A stretch of 64,000 nucleotides of DNA from CAUZFZ01 sp963579025 (GCA_963579025.1 CAUZFZ010000007.1:1-64000); one strand, 5' to 3'. Numbered from the stretch's first letter, positions 17,339-27,057 are shown. Notes: generated by a model not told the origin, from the sequence alone. Numbers and translations are program-made.

Positions 17339-18787
17339 CTAGCTTTGCACGGCCAGCAAATCCGTGAGCAACACGCGTTGAGGGTTCGATGGATCAAACA
17401 GCAGATTCACCGGAACCTGATCCTCGCAGAGTTCCCGCGCGTGCATTGCGTCGCCCCCGTACAGATTGCACTTTGTGACGCGCGTTGATCCATGCGCATC
17501 GAATCGCACATGCGCCTGATGCTGCCGCTGATTGCCGACAACGGTTGAAGTTTCGCGGACGGATTCGATCTGGCCCTGCGACTGTATGCCGTTGGTGAGA
17601 ATCCGGATGGCACGACGCCCGGAGAATCCTGACAGCCACAACACGACTCCGCCAATGGTTGCGAACGCCATGCCCAGACCACCAACAATAAACTGCTCCG
17701 GACGCTGCCCCCACAAGAAGCAGGAGACGATTAGTCCCACGATGCCAGCCGCAATGAACGTTCCGCTCCAAATGCGCATGAAAAGATCGGTGGCGAATCG
17801 ATTCTGAAGAGCCGGAGTCAACTGACGAGGTCGTGACTGCACCAGGAATGCCTCAAGGTCATTCCTCGTCACCAACTGAGTCCTCGACATCGCGCGGTTG
17901 AGGCTGGCCGCAGGTCCATCGACGTTCAGGGCGTCCGCCAGTCCGCGTTTATCTGTGATCGGTGCCAGCCCGGCACGATACTCTTCTACATGTTTCACGT
18001 TTCGGGCCATCAGACGAAACACGTCGACTGCGTCGCGAACAAACCCATTGAGCTCATCGGCGCCCACAACTTTCCTCGACCGATAGATCAACAGCCGCGT
18101 CTTGTGACCCATCAGCTCCCACCCGGAGTGCGCGGCGAAGTAGTCACGGACTTCGGGTGAGAACAGGGCTCGTACAGCGTCTTCCGAATTCCCGCTCAGC
18201 AGATAGCTGCGCGAGAACTCCGGTGAGTCGTCAAAGTCAAAGTCTGGCAGGTCAAAGAACGACCCCAGAAAAGTTACCACCGAGTGTTCTGGTTGCAGTG
18301 TGAACCGTGGAAGGTCCAGCGATTTGGATTCAAACCACACAATCGTCTGGTCCGAACGCCGCGAACTGCTCGAGTCTGAGCTCGTCGAACTTCGCGACAT
18401 GATGGCGATGACCATACGAACGCGTCGCAACGATCGGCCCATCGCGCTGGTCAACGTAATTGTGTCCGTAAACATCGACTTCAGACGGCGGGCTATCTTC
18501 TCCCGATACCTTGCTGAGAGAGGTCGAAAGCCCATCTCGCGGGCGGCCGCTCGAACTTCACGCCGAGTACGGACCCAGCGCAATCCCCCGATCCATCCGA
18601 CGACGAGTCCTACCACGCCGCACGGAATTGCGGCGTGCCACCACTCGGCACGGACGCCAAAAACAGTGGACACGGTCAGGAGCAGTCCACCGAACGCGCC
18701 GAAAACTGCAGCGCCAACAAGGGGGCAGGTAATCAGAGCAACCTGGTCGTTGTGCAGCTCGGACGTTGAGGTGGTTGGTTCATTCAT
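17339..18787 (-). CDS. Membrane protein with C-terminal DUF3592-like module
   Basis: 482 residues. Two N-terminal membrane segments (about 18-68) are followed by a soluble central region (about 80-310; SRSSTSSDSSSSRRS low-complexity stretch near 130). The C-terminal module (about 315-482) has QSRPRQLTPAL, two more membrane segments and a beta-rich end. That module is shared with the convergent gene at 16458-17099. The gene follows a TolB-like lipoprotein gene on the same strand with a 53-bp gap, so the two may be co-transcribed. No function is recognised. Confidence 0.7.
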   Translation of the reverse strand: MNEPTTSTSELHNDQVALITCPLVGAAVFGAFGGLLLTVSTVFGVRAEWWHAAIPCGVVGLVVGWIGGLRWVRTRREVRAAAREMGFRPLSARYREKIARRLKSMFTDTITLTSAMGRSLRRVRMVIAIMSRSSTSSDSSSSRRSDQTIVWFESKSLDLPRFTLQPEHSVVTFLGSFFDLPDFDFDDSPEFSRSYLLSGNSEDAVRALFSPEVRDYFAAHSGWELMGHKTRLLIYRSRKVVGADELNGFVRDAVDVFRLMARNVKHVEEYRAGLAPITDKRGLADALNVDGPAASLNRAMSRTQLVTRNDLEAFLVQSRPRQLTPALQNRFATDLFMRIWSGTFIAAGIVGLIVSCFLWGQRPEQFIVGGLGMAFATIGGVVLWLSGFSGRRAIRILTNGIQSQGQIESVRETSTVVGNQRQHQAHVRFDAHGSTRVTKCNLYGGDAMHARELCEDQVPVNLLFDPSNPQRVLLTDLLAVQS

Positions 18788-18840
18788 GGGGCGCTATCGC
18801 GGTGCTTCTGGTTCGAAGGCGAGAGAGGATGGCACACTCT

Positions 18841-20139
18841 CTACTGGCGAATCCAGCCGGCGACCTGATTGGCGTCATCGGCCAGCACAAAAGCTTTAGC
18901 CGATCGGTCCAGCGGAATGCACATCAACGCCGGCAGTTTGTTGTAAGTATTCCTCAGCAGCAGGAACTTCTGATCCGGCGACCACAACGGTTCGCCGCCG
19001 GGGAGCCCCGGGATGTTCTCAAGCGACGTGACCTCGCCCGTGTCGACGTTCGCAACAAGGACTTCCGTTCGTGCGTAACCATCAAGTCGCTCGGCATTCC
19101 TGGGAAAACCGGTGATGGCGACGAACTGGCCGTCGGGTGAAATTGTGAATTCATTCCATGACCCAGGCGCGTTGTTCACGACATGCGTGCCGTCGCTGTT
19201 GGCTCGCATGATGTTCTGAGATTTGCCTTCTCTGTCGTAGTGGCAGTAGACAAGCCAGTCGCCCGCCCATTCTGCTCCACCGCCCGGGCAGATCTTTTCG
19301 ACGTTGCTACCGTCGGCGTCGCAGACACAGATCGTCCAGTTCAGATTGTCGCTCTGATCTGTGAATACGAACTTCTCACCGCTGGAATGCCAGGCGGCAG
19401 ATAAAGCTTTCTCACGGAATGGTTCGACTTCGGCCGTGTCGCCTTTGATGTGGACCCACCTGAGATGATGGACCGATCCGACACGCCCGTCGTCCATGTC
19501 CACCGACTCACGAACAGTGACCAATAGAGTCTTCCCGTCCGGGCTCCATGCGACGGCTATCGGTTTGAACTTATCGCTGGCATTGCTGACCTTGATCGAA
19601 GCCGGCTCTGGGCCCGCCCGTTCGATGATCGGTCCTGTTTCGGTCATGATCAGTCTGGCCGAAGCGTCCGGAGCGATAAGAAAACTGTCTTCGGTCGCTG
19701 CGAACGGACTGGCACCGTCGAACGTGGTACACGTCTTCCGATACGAGTCGTTCGCCACCAGGAACTTGAACTTCAAAACTTCCCCGGCGCTCGCATTGAC
19801 CAGTTCTTTACGCGTCCCGTCCAGGCCGATCGCGAATGTAGTCGGCTCGCCGTCGCTCCAGCTGTCGTAAACAGCCCATAGATCGGACGGCAGGTTGTCG
19901 GGCTTTTCCCAGGCTTCCGCCGGAAGCTGAGGTCGTTTCCGCTTCGGTTTCGCGACTGGTTGCGGATCGGTATCGGATGCTGTTGTGCGATCCGGTGGCG
20001 TGGTGGGCGACTGCTGATCAGCTTCGACAGTTCCTGGCAGAGACGACGCTGCTGATTCATCGGGGACGTCCGACCCGCCACAGCCGCATAGCACGACACA
20101 AGTCAGCAATCCAATCGATTGAAACGACGCGCATTTCAT
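18841..20139 (-). CDS. TolB/WD40-like beta-propeller lipoprotein
   Basis: 432 residues from the ATG at 20139, preceded by AAGGAA. A lipoprotein signal ends in LLTCVVLCGC, so the protein is likely lipid-anchored. After a Pro/Thr/Lys-rich linker, repeated blades of TolB type are seen: AVAWSPDGKTLLV, AAWHSSGEKFVFTD, FTISPDGQFVAITG and PLWSPDQKFLLLRN. Such propellers usually scaffold or bind proteins or peptidoglycan at the envelope; no catalytic motif is visible. The next gene downstream on the same strand is a membrane protein. Confidence 0.82.
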   Translation of the reverse strand: MKCASFQSIGLLTCVVLCGCGGSDVPDESAASSLPGTVEADQQSPTTPPDRTTASDTDPQPVAKPKRKRPQLPAEAWEKPDNLPSDLWAVYDSWSDGEPTTFAIGLDGTRKELVNASAGEVLKFKFLVANDSYRKTCTTFDGASPFAATEDSFLIAPDASARLIMTETGPIIERAGPEPASIKVSNASDKFKPIAVAWSPDGKTLLVTVRESVDMDDGRVGSVHHLRWVHIKGDTAEVEPFREKALSAAWHSSGEKFVFTDQSDNLNWTICVCDADGSNVEKICPGGGAEWAGDWLVYCHYDREGKSQNIMRANSDGTHVVNNAPGSWNEFTISPDGQFVAITGFPRNAERLDGYARTEVLVANVDTGEVTSLENIPGLPGGEPLWSPDQKFLLLRNTYNKLPALMCIPLDRSAKAFVLADDANQVAGWIRQ

Positions 20140-20231
20140 GGTGAGTTCCTTGTCAGTGCGATTGAGTTGCCGGCGACAACGCTGCAATACCCGTTACTTA
20201 CGTAAAGACAAACAACCGGATCCCTCAAATC

Positions 20232-20361
20232 TTAAGGCGAGCGGCAGATGAGAATGTACCTGCCAGTGTCGGTAGCTGGATTCGCAAGAATTCAGTTTCC
20301 CTGAGTACCTGAATTCTTGCGAATCCAGCTACCGGTAAGAACTCATCTGCCGCTCGCCTAA
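20232..20361. repeat. Nested palindrome: outer GCGGCAGATGAG arms with inner GTAGCTGGATTCGC palindrome
   Basis: Outer arms (TTAAGGCGAGCGGCAGATGA and its complement ending at 20361) enclose a separate perfect 25-bp inverted repeat (20271-20295 and 20309-20333, GTAGCTGGATTCGCAAGAAT). The same outer arms occur at 52312-52464 around a different inner element. It lies between the lipoprotein start and the HEAT-protein gene; nothing else is seen in that 480-bp gap. Confidence 0.85.
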
Positions 20362-20618
20362 TGACGGATCGTGCCGCCTGGGCCTGGAAAGCATGCACGC
20401 AGCTCTCCGAGGCGAAGTTCGGGCGCGGGAGTATCTCGTATTCCGGCAGTCGCACGGACAATTTCGTGAGTTGGTTCCCTGACAGTTTTTCGCCCTGGGA
20501 TTAGTCGTGTAATTCGAAGCTGGAATTCTGTCATAGAGCTCCAGTCCGAATCACAATGGCGAATCACTCGCAATGCCGAAAGCTGTTTCTGATACATCCT
20601 TCAACACGGGACAACGCC

Positions 20619-21994
20619 ATGACTCACAGAAGCGTACTTGTGCTGTTTTTTCTGATATGTGGGTGCAGTGACCCGGAACCGCCGTCTCAAGTTGCCGGCG
20701 TGGCCACGGACGACAGTCCGGACCGCCCGGTTGTAAAGGCCGAGGTGAATCGTTTCCCGAGCTTGAGAAGCTGGTTGAGTCCATCACCAGCACCGATGGG
20801 TTTCAGCGAGCTATTGCGCTCAACAACCTGGCCATGTTTGTTCGGGCGGAGTCGGCACCGCGACGGGCACTGTTGCCGATCGTGCCCCTGTTGATCGAGA
20901 ACATGAGGCACACCGATTCTCAGGTGCGAGGTGCATCCGTTTGGGTTCTGGAAGCCATCGGCCCGGGACGAGGCGAATCTCTGCAACCACTGATCGTCGC
21001 GTTGCGGGATGATAACGTTGATGTGCGGGCCGGTGCCGCGATGGCGCTGCGGCGATTCGGGGCAACTGGCCAGCCCGCTCTGACCGCGCTGGTCAAGTCG
21101 CTCTCGGACACTGACGTCCGAGTCCGGAAGTACAGCGCGCGGGCGTTGGGAGAAATCGGCCCGCATGACAAACAGGTCGTCCCGGCTCTGGTCCAGGCGC
21201 TTCAGGACGAAGACCGGGAGGTCCAGTCCAAAGCAGCCTGGTCGCTCGCTTTCTGCGGCGGTGCCGCACGCGACGCCCTGCCGGCTCTTGAGGCAATCCG
21301 TGACACGGATGATGCAGTCCTGCACGAAGCAGTTCGAGAAGCACTGAAACGTATTTCCGACGACACATCCGATCCTCGCGGCCCTGTGCTCATCTCCCGG
21401 AACGCTGACGATGCGATCGCCGCGCTACTGGATGAAAACGTGCAAGTCCGCATTAATGGGGCAATGATCCTGGTGGATGTCATTCCTGAGTCTCCGGCGG
21501 CAGTATCCGCGCTGGCCGAATCGCTGTCGGATACAGAATGGTTCGTTCGCTGGCACGTCTGTCGGGCATTGGCCGAGATCGGTCCAAAGGCACGATCCGC
21601 CGTGCCGGCACTCACGGTCTGCCTGAAGGACAAGAATTCTGAAGTCCGCCTCACTGCCGCAACTGCGCTGTGGGAGATCACCCGTCAGGCCGACGCCCTG
21701 CTGCCACTGATCACCGAAACGATCAAGACCGGTTACGGCGACGACTGGTCTGCCGCCGCAAGCCTCGTTGGCAAAATTGGACCGGCGGCAAAGGGCGTCG
21801 TGCCCCACCTGATCCCATTGCTGGAAGACAAGTCCCGGCGCGACGTTCACCAAAGAGCCATCAAAATGCTGGGAGAGGTGGGGCGGGACGCAGCAACGGC
21901 CATCCCGGCTCTGACGCAATTCGCCGAAGATCCAGACTCGCCACACCACGAACAGGCGAAGCAGGTGATCGGTCAAATTCAGGCGAATGAATGA
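20619..21994 (+). CDS. HEAT-repeat lipoprotein, split by a -1 frameshift
   Basis: The first frame (from the ATG at 20619) encodes a lipoprotein signal MTHRSVLVLFFLICGCSD, then VVKAEVNRFP. Past about 20753-20759 the coding frame moves by -1: the new frame reads FPELEKLVESITSTDGFQRA and continues as about nine HEAT/PBS-lyase-like repeats (RALGEIGPHDKQVVPALVQAL; RALAEIGPKARSAVPALT) to 21994. The sequence at the shift, TTTCCCG, fits the X-XXY-YYZ slippery pattern in the zero frame. It could be programmed frameshifting, a mutation or a sequence error. The role is probably a protein-binding scaffold on the membrane. The stop overlaps the next start (ATGA). Confidence 0.75.
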
Positions 21995-22569
21995 TGTCCT
22001 TCCAACGGAACGGCGATACACGAATACGATTTGCCCTCAGATGTCTGCTTCCGCGGAGCATCACGCACTGGATCTGCTCCGCCGTCCTGGAAGGCGCGAC
22101 CGCCGTCCTGCTTTGCTTTGCAATCCCGATCTCCCTGCTACTGGCATTTTCGGCGCTCGGGATGGTGTTCTCGAACAACTCTGAATTGATCGGCGCGTGG
22201 CTGGGGTGGGCAATTCTGTACTGCCTGTTTATTTCCATGTTCGCCTTTCCCGTGGCGACGATCGTCGGGGGAGTGACTCGACTGGCCGATCGCGTGGTCG
22301 CGAGACGTCTACGGCCTGAAGGAAAGCAGCAGTCGCTGGTTCAGCTTCTGATGTGCAAACTGATTTACGGGCTGGCCGGCGGCATTGGTGGAATCTGGTT
22401 CGGACTCTGCGTCTGGATGGCACTCGGAGGAGGCCAGTGGATTCCCACGGTCTCTGGACTGGCTGGAGCTGTCGCAGTTGGGTTTCTGGAAGGGCGGGGT
22501 CATTCAATCGCCCAAGGCACTCCGCCCGTGGAAACGCGTGAGTCTCGTACCGCACGAAGTGAATCATGA
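21991..22569 (+). CDS. Small integral membrane protein
   Basis: 192 residues with four predicted membrane segments (about 40-58, 68-92, 122-142 and 150-170). Its ATG overlaps the stop of the HEAT lipoprotein (ATGA), which argues for translational coupling and a shared role. I do not recognise a family. The C-terminus is polar (VETRESRTARSES). A further 59-codon ORF begins in an ATGA overlap at its own stop. Confidence 0.65.
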   Translation: MMSFQRNGDTRIRFALRCLLPRSITHWICSAVLEGATAVLLCFAIPISLLLAFSALGMVFSNNSELIGAWLGWAILYCLFISMFAFPVATIVGGVTRLADRVVARRLRPEGKQQSLVQLLMCKLIYGLAGGIGGIWFGLCVWMALGGGQWIPTVSGLAGAVAVGFLEGRGHSIAQGTPPVETRESRTARSES

Positions 22570-22745
22570 AACTCACATCGCCGCCGGCAGAGCAGCTGTG
22601 CAGCATTTTTTTCCTTTCAGAGCCGAGAAGCGGCGGTCTGCAGCGTCAATTCTTTCACACACTCGGCATGAGCGGCTTTCTGGTCTGCACATTGATCTCG
22701 TTGAAACTGCTCGGTCCGGCCGCCGACGACGACTCGAACAGTTAG
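22566..22745 (+). CDS. Small ORF, 59 aa, translationally coupled
   Basis: The ATG overlaps the stop of the preceding gene (ATGA). The predicted 59-residue peptide (MKLTSPPAEQLCSIFF...) has one hydrophobic stretch near MSGFLVCTLISLKLLG and could be a single-pass membrane peptide. No family is known to me. The rest of the gap to 22884 shows nothing else. Confidence 0.35.
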   Translation: MKLTSPPAEQLCSIFFLSEPRSGGLQRQFFHTLGMSGFLVCTLISLKLLGPAADDDSNS

Positions 22746-22883
22746 CACGAGTCTTTGAACCCGGAATCCAATGGATGAACCGACAGAGCTGAAAGACCAG
22801 AACGCGACCTGCAAGCTCACAATCTCCTGCTGGTTACGGTAGCCTCAGCTTCAGCGCGACAAATCATTCTGACTGGAGACGAC

Positions 22884-24320
22884 ATGACTGACACGAAATC
22901 CACCCATGCCGGAGAGACTCGCCCCGCCTGGCGGCGATTCCGACCTGGTTTGTTCCCTCACATACTGCTGGGCGTCCTGGCTCTGCTGTCAGCCGGTTGC
23001 CAGTCCGACGATGCAGGTTCGGATTTGCCCCAGGAGACCGCTGCAGAGAATCCGCAACCTGCGAGCAGTTCGTCTGAGCAAAATGCGGCCGGTGAAAGTG
23101 TCGAGGACCAGCCCTCGAAGGAAACACACTTTCCCATACGCATCCGGTTGACGGCTGAGCTTCCGACCGAGGGCGCAGATGCGCCCAAGCGATCTGTCAG
23201 TATCAATTCTCTGCTGGAGTTTTCGAGCGAGAATCTGAGTGTGCTGGATGATTCGGTCCGAACACGCGAGTGGATCAGCGGCGGCGTGAACCCCGATCCC
23301 GGCGGCAGCGGGACTCCCGCAAAGAATTTTCATGCGTATGTTGAGGCGGACGATGACGTGTCCGGCAACCGCCTGTGCACATTGTTGGATACTCTGGCTC
23401 AGCATGAACTGATCACGCGGCTGACACTGGTGGAAGATCGTGATGAGGAAACCGTGCGTCCCGGTCGGGACTTCGAGATCACCTTCCTGAAGGAACCTGT
23501 GAACCGTGAGGAAATCGTGCTGCCGCCCATTCGCGTGGGGCTGAAGTCAGCAGACGGGGAGGCGGACCCCAACGTGTTTCTCGGATCGCGGAATCTCGGG
23601 AACGGAGACGCCGCATTTAGCAATCTCAATCGCGAAATCCTGAAGTTGATCGGGAGTCCGCATAATGCGCTTCTGGATGACATGCAAGTCGATGTGTCTG
23701 CAAACTACGACGTCCGATACGGGCACATGAGGCAGGCGATCCGCGCGGTGAGCGGCCGCAAGACAAAGGACGGTCGCTGGGTCACGTACATTCGGAATGT
23801 CGCTCTGGATGGTGTCGGGGCTTCGCGAGTCACCTTCAATTTCGGGCTGATCAACGAGGCGAAGCCGGATCCGGTGAAACGATCGGAAGCACGATTGCCG
23901 GCGCCGGCGGTCGACGACAGGAAACTGTTGCTCGGAAAGTGGTATGTCACCGCGGTCGAAACGGACGGAATGCCCGACAGTCAGCCTCGCTGGTCAGGCA
24001 TGCTGGTCGTAGAAGACACCCCAACGAACCTGCTGAAGATGACGCTTCAGACGGAAGAACCGGCCAGCACCAGCGACTTGTACGTGATGTCGATGGCCCC
24101 GCAGGCCAGCCCGAAGCAGATGGATATTTCGTTCGGCGGTCCCGGGTCGCTGGCGCGGGCAATTTATCAGTTAGATGAAAACGTGCTGACGATTTGTGTG
24201 GGTGAAGACCAGCCCGGCGGTGGCATTGTCAAGAAACCGCGTCCCGGGTCTTTCAAGACCAAACCCGATGACGGGCACTTGCTCATCCGGCTGCGCCGCG
24301 CCTCCAAGGCAGCGAAGTGA
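22884..24320 (+). CDS. Lipoprotein with ExbD-like region and TIGR03067 domain
   Basis: 478 residues. After a charged start, the membrane segment HILLGVLALLSAGC carries a lipobox at Cys39. A low-complexity linker follows. The central region has ExbD/TolR-like segments (VDVSANYDVRYGHMRQAIRAV near 275). The C-terminal part (about 350-470) matches the planctomycete TIGR03067 lipocalin-like pattern: LLGKWYVTAVETDG, then IYQLDENVLTICVG and PRPGSF. It is probably attached to a membrane facing the periplasm. No reaction can be given; the ExbD resemblance is weaker than the TIGR03067 one. Confidence 0.7.
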   Translation: MTDTKSTHAGETRPAWRRFRPGLFPHILLGVLALLSAGCQSDDAGSDLPQETAAENPQPASSSSEQNAAGESVEDQPSKETHFPIRIRLTAELPTEGADAPKRSVSINSLLEFSSENLSVLDDSVRTREWISGGVNPDPGGSGTPAKNFHAYVEADDDVSGNRLCTLLDTLAQHELITRLTLVEDRDEETVRPGRDFEITFLKEPVNREEIVLPPIRVGLKSADGEADPNVFLGSRNLGNGDAAFSNLNREILKLIGSPHNALLDDMQVDVSANYDVRYGHMRQAIRAVSGRKTKDGRWVTYIRNVALDGVGASRVTFNFGLINEAKPDPVKRSEARLPAPAVDDRKLLLGKWYVTAVETDGMPDSQPRWSGMLVVEDTPTNLLKMTLQTEEPASTSDLYVMSMAPQASPKQMDISFGGPGSLARAIYQLDENVLTICVGEDQPGGGIVKKPRPGSFKTKPDDGHLLIRLRRASKAAK

Positions 24321-24334
24321 CCCCCTTCACTGTC

Positions 24335-24384
24335 GGAAGTCGGTCTGGGGCAGAAGTCGGTTTGGGGCAGAAGTCGGTCTGGGG
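24335..24384. repeat. Three tandem copies of a 17-nt unit
   Basis: The unit CAGAAGTCGGTYTGGGG occurs three times head to tail (the first copy lacks its first base), beginning just after the stop of the preceding gene. Confidence 0.8.
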
Positions 24385-24477
24385 AATCAATTACGCACGT
24401 GAGATATCGTCGATCGTGGCGTACAAGACCTACGGCCTGTCGTTGCCGCCGGGCATTCGCTTTCTGATCTCTGACAA

Positions 24478-25470
24478 TTAGCTGGCCTGCGTCTGCTCGT
24501 ATAGCTCGATGATCCACTCGCGAAAGTCTCGGTCGACCGGATCAAGCGTCTCCACATTGAAGACCTGACACAGCGTTCTGAGACCGCTGGGATCGCTGGC
24601 CGAATTTGTTCGCAGCTTGCGATACACGGACGGTAAGAGGCCGCGGTCCTGCAGGTAGAGGCAGAAGTAGCGTGCGTGGGCGTAGTCCACAGCCTGGCGA
24701 TCCGGGCGAATGTCACGAGCGGTGACAAGTGCTTCGAGTGTCTGCAGCCGGCGATTCTGCATGGCGTTCAACAGGTGATTCAGACGCCAGTTTGAGACGC
24801 CGGTCAGATGCAGATGGTCTTCGGAGAACTCCGCCTCTTCGTAAATCGATGCGAGACCTTCGTCAAACCACTCAGCCATGTGCGGAAAGTCGAAGTGCGA
24901 CAAAGCGTGAGTCAACTCGTGAGCCAGCGTCCCCTCACCCGTTCCGATGTTCGCCACGATGCGACGATCCGATCGAATGTAGTAGCCGTAGTAATCGGCT
25001 GACCCACGCTTATCCAGTTTCCGTGCCGCGGTGCGGTAGGCAGTCTCACTGGCGTAAAGCAGAAGTGTGATCGGTTCGCTCGGATCGGAATCAAAGTAGG
25101 CGAGCGAAAGTGCTCGTTGGGTTGGTGCGATGACCTCACGCCAGCAACGATCGAGTTCGGCTTCGGACAGGTCACCGGCAAGAATGAACGGAGCACGGAC
25201 AATCAACCGGTCATCCGCAGTCAGACGCTCGCTGAGAACACGTGCGCGTTCGTCGCACAGCAGGTTGATGTCGTTCACGACACCAGTTGCCGATCCGTCG
25301 ACGGCAAGACCGGCGGTTGCGCCATCACGGAGTCTGGCGAGGTCGAATGCAGGCTGGACCACGGGCGGAGTCGCCGCTTCGGCGACACGGCTGCGTCCAA
25401 TTGTCAGGCCGTAACTGCCCGCAATGAGCAGTACAGGTCCAACGATGAGAACCAGGTTACGCAGTATCAT
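24478..25470 (-). CDS. Membrane-anchored gluzincin metallopeptidase (DUF1570-like)
   Basis: 330 residues from the ATG at 25470, which opens a membrane anchor (MILRNLVLIVGPVLLIAGSY); a longer in-frame start is possible. The zinc motif HELTH is at 184-188 and the third ligand is probably Glu204 in EWFDEGLAS, the gluzincin arrangement of peptidase-MA/DUF1570 families. The preceding domain (SEPITLLLYASETAYRTAAR) is also typical. It should cleave peptides outside the cytoplasm. It stands alone on the minus strand. Confidence 0.82.
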   Translation of the reverse strand: MILRNLVLIVGPVLLIAGSYGLTIGRSRVAEAATPPVVQPAFDLARLRDGATAGLAVDGSATGVVNDINLLCDERARVLSERLTADDRLIVRAPFILAGDLSEAELDRCWREVIAPTQRALSLAYFDSDPSEPITLLLYASETAYRTAARKLDKRGSADYYGYYIRSDRRIVANIGTGEGTLAHELTHALSHFDFPHMAEWFDEGLASIYEEAEFSEDHLHLTGVSNWRLNHLLNAMQNRRLQTLEALVTARDIRPDRQAVDYAHARYFCLYLQDRGLLPSVYRKLRTNSASDPSGLRTLCQVFNVETLDPVDRDFREWIIELYEQTQAS

Positions 25471-25791
25471 CGCGGTACTGATCCCGGTTGTGGCCGACTG
25501 AGGGAAGCCGGCGGTTGTCACTGGTGCAGTTTCATGGTGCAGTGCCGAACAGGGTGGCTCCATCGTGGTGTGTCTTGCGAACAACACCTCCCCGATCGGA
25601 CTTTTCATCTGTGTAAGCCACGAATTCTAGTTCCGCGAATCCCCTCCAACATGAGACAGGTGCCGCAAACGCGAACCTCGTGGAGAGATTGCCCGGCATC
25701 GCCCGGGTAACCGGGTCAATCCGCAGGCTTTCGCCAACTGGATCAGGCCGCGTGATCGGTCGAGATTGCGAACGCACGGTCGCTCGCGCCG
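25471..25791. other. Intergenic, nothing recognised
   Basis: This space between the gluzincin gene start and the end of the mannose-1-phosphate guanylyltransferase gene should contain the gluzincin promoter. I saw no conserved repeat, RNA or convincing frame. Confidence 0.5.
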
Positions 25792-26862
25792 TCACAGGTG
25801 CGCGTCGTACCCGTCGGCTTCGATCGTCTTCAGCAGATCGCGAATCTGAGATTCGTCGTCGAGTTGCGCGACCAGCGTCGCGTTGGGTGTATGGACGATG
25901 ACGCAGTTTTCGAGGCCGATGGTGGCAACCAGATGATCGTCTGAGGAATGCACGGTGCAGTTGCTGGTAGCGATGCCGCTGAAATTGCCGAGCACGGTGT
26001 TTCCGTGCTCATCCTGCGAATGGAGTCGTGCAAGAGCCGCCCAGCTTCCGACGTCGTCCCAGATGAACGGAGTTTCCATGACGCAGACGTCTTTGGAATG
26101 CTCCAGGACTGCGTAGTCGATCGAGATCGACGGCATCTGCGGAAATTCATGTTCCAGCGCTTCGTCCCAGTCCGGTTGGCCGATGCGCTCACGCAACCGT
26201 ACGAGCACGGCGAACAACTCGGGCTGCAGCCGCTCAAGCTCCCGAACGATTGTGTCAGCTCTCCATACGAAGATGCCGCTGTTCCACAGGAAATTGCCGT
26301 CGTCAAGAAACTCCTGCGCGGTTTCGAGATTCGGCTTCTCGCGAAATCGAGCGACGTCAAATACGCGATCACCGTCAGGCAACTCGGCACCTCGCTCAAT
26401 GTATCCGTACCCGGTCGCCGGACGCGTTGGGACGATGCCGAACAGGCACAACTTCTCGGGGCTCTGCTCGACCGTGTCCGCGGCCCGCTCGACTGCGGCG
26501 AGGAAGCGTTCAGTTGGCGTGATCACGTGGTCTGCCGGAGTGACCAGCATGACGGCATCGGGGTCTTCCGCCAGCAGTCGGATGGCAGCCAGACCGATAC
26601 ACGGGGCAGTATTTCGGCCACACGGCTCGACGAGAATGTGATCCGACGCAATGTCCGGAAGCTGACGCCCGGTTTCGACAGCGTGCGCCGCCCCGGTCAC
26701 CACCCAGGCGTTGTTCTCGACCAGTGGGCGTGATCGCGACACCGTCTGTTGAATCAGGGACTGCTCGCCAAAGAGTGTCAGGAACTGCTTGGGCAAACTG
26801 CGCCGGCTGACGGGCCAGAACCGCGTACCACTGCCTCCGGCCATGACAACTGCATGTAGCAT
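25792..26862 (-). CDS. manC: Mannose-1-phosphate guanylyltransferase
   Basis: 356 residues from the ATG at 26862. The nucleotidyltransferase signature MLHAVVMAGGSGTRFWPVSR is at the N-terminus, with LPKQFLTLFG, VEPCGRNTAPCIGLAA, VTPADHVI, FREKP, NSGIFVWRA and ETPFIWDDVGSWAAL following as in ManC/RfbM. It makes GDP-mannose from GTP and mannose-1-phosphate. The C-terminal phosphomannose isomerase domain of longer ManC proteins is absent. It is divergent from galU, so the pair likely supplies sugar nucleotides for surface polysaccharide. Confidence 0.95.
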   Translation of the reverse strand: MLHAVVMAGGSGTRFWPVSRRSLPKQFLTLFGEQSLIQQTVSRSRPLVENNAWVVTGAAHAVETGRQLPDIASDHILVEPCGRNTAPCIGLAAIRLLAEDPDAVMLVTPADHVITPTERFLAAVERAADTVEQSPEKLCLFGIVPTRPATGYGYIERGAELPDGDRVFDVARFREKPNLETAQEFLDDGNFLWNSGIFVWRADTIVRELERLQPELFAVLVRLRERIGQPDWDEALEHEFPQMPSISIDYAVLEHSKDVCVMETPFIWDDVGSWAALARLHSQDEHGNTVLGNFSGIATSNCTVHSSDDHLVATIGLENCVIVHTPNATLVAQLDDESQIRDLLKTIEADGYDAHL

Positions 26863-27057
26863 GCATGAATCCTTGAAGCGAGATGTGGAAGTCGAAGGAA
26901 GTCTAGGAGACGTGAAACTCGGAAAGGAAGCGACGCACCGGACGATCGCGAGATTCACCGGAAACAACACCCGATTGCCGCTCATCATTCGCTTGTAAGA
27001 TTGCGGGCGTCCATTAGCGTGCATGAGCTGTTTTGCTCCCAGGACGCTGGATCGACT

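Noticed and set aside
24335..24384. CRISPR-like array
   Set aside because: The three 17-nt units are directly adjacent with no spacers, so it is a simple tandem repeat.
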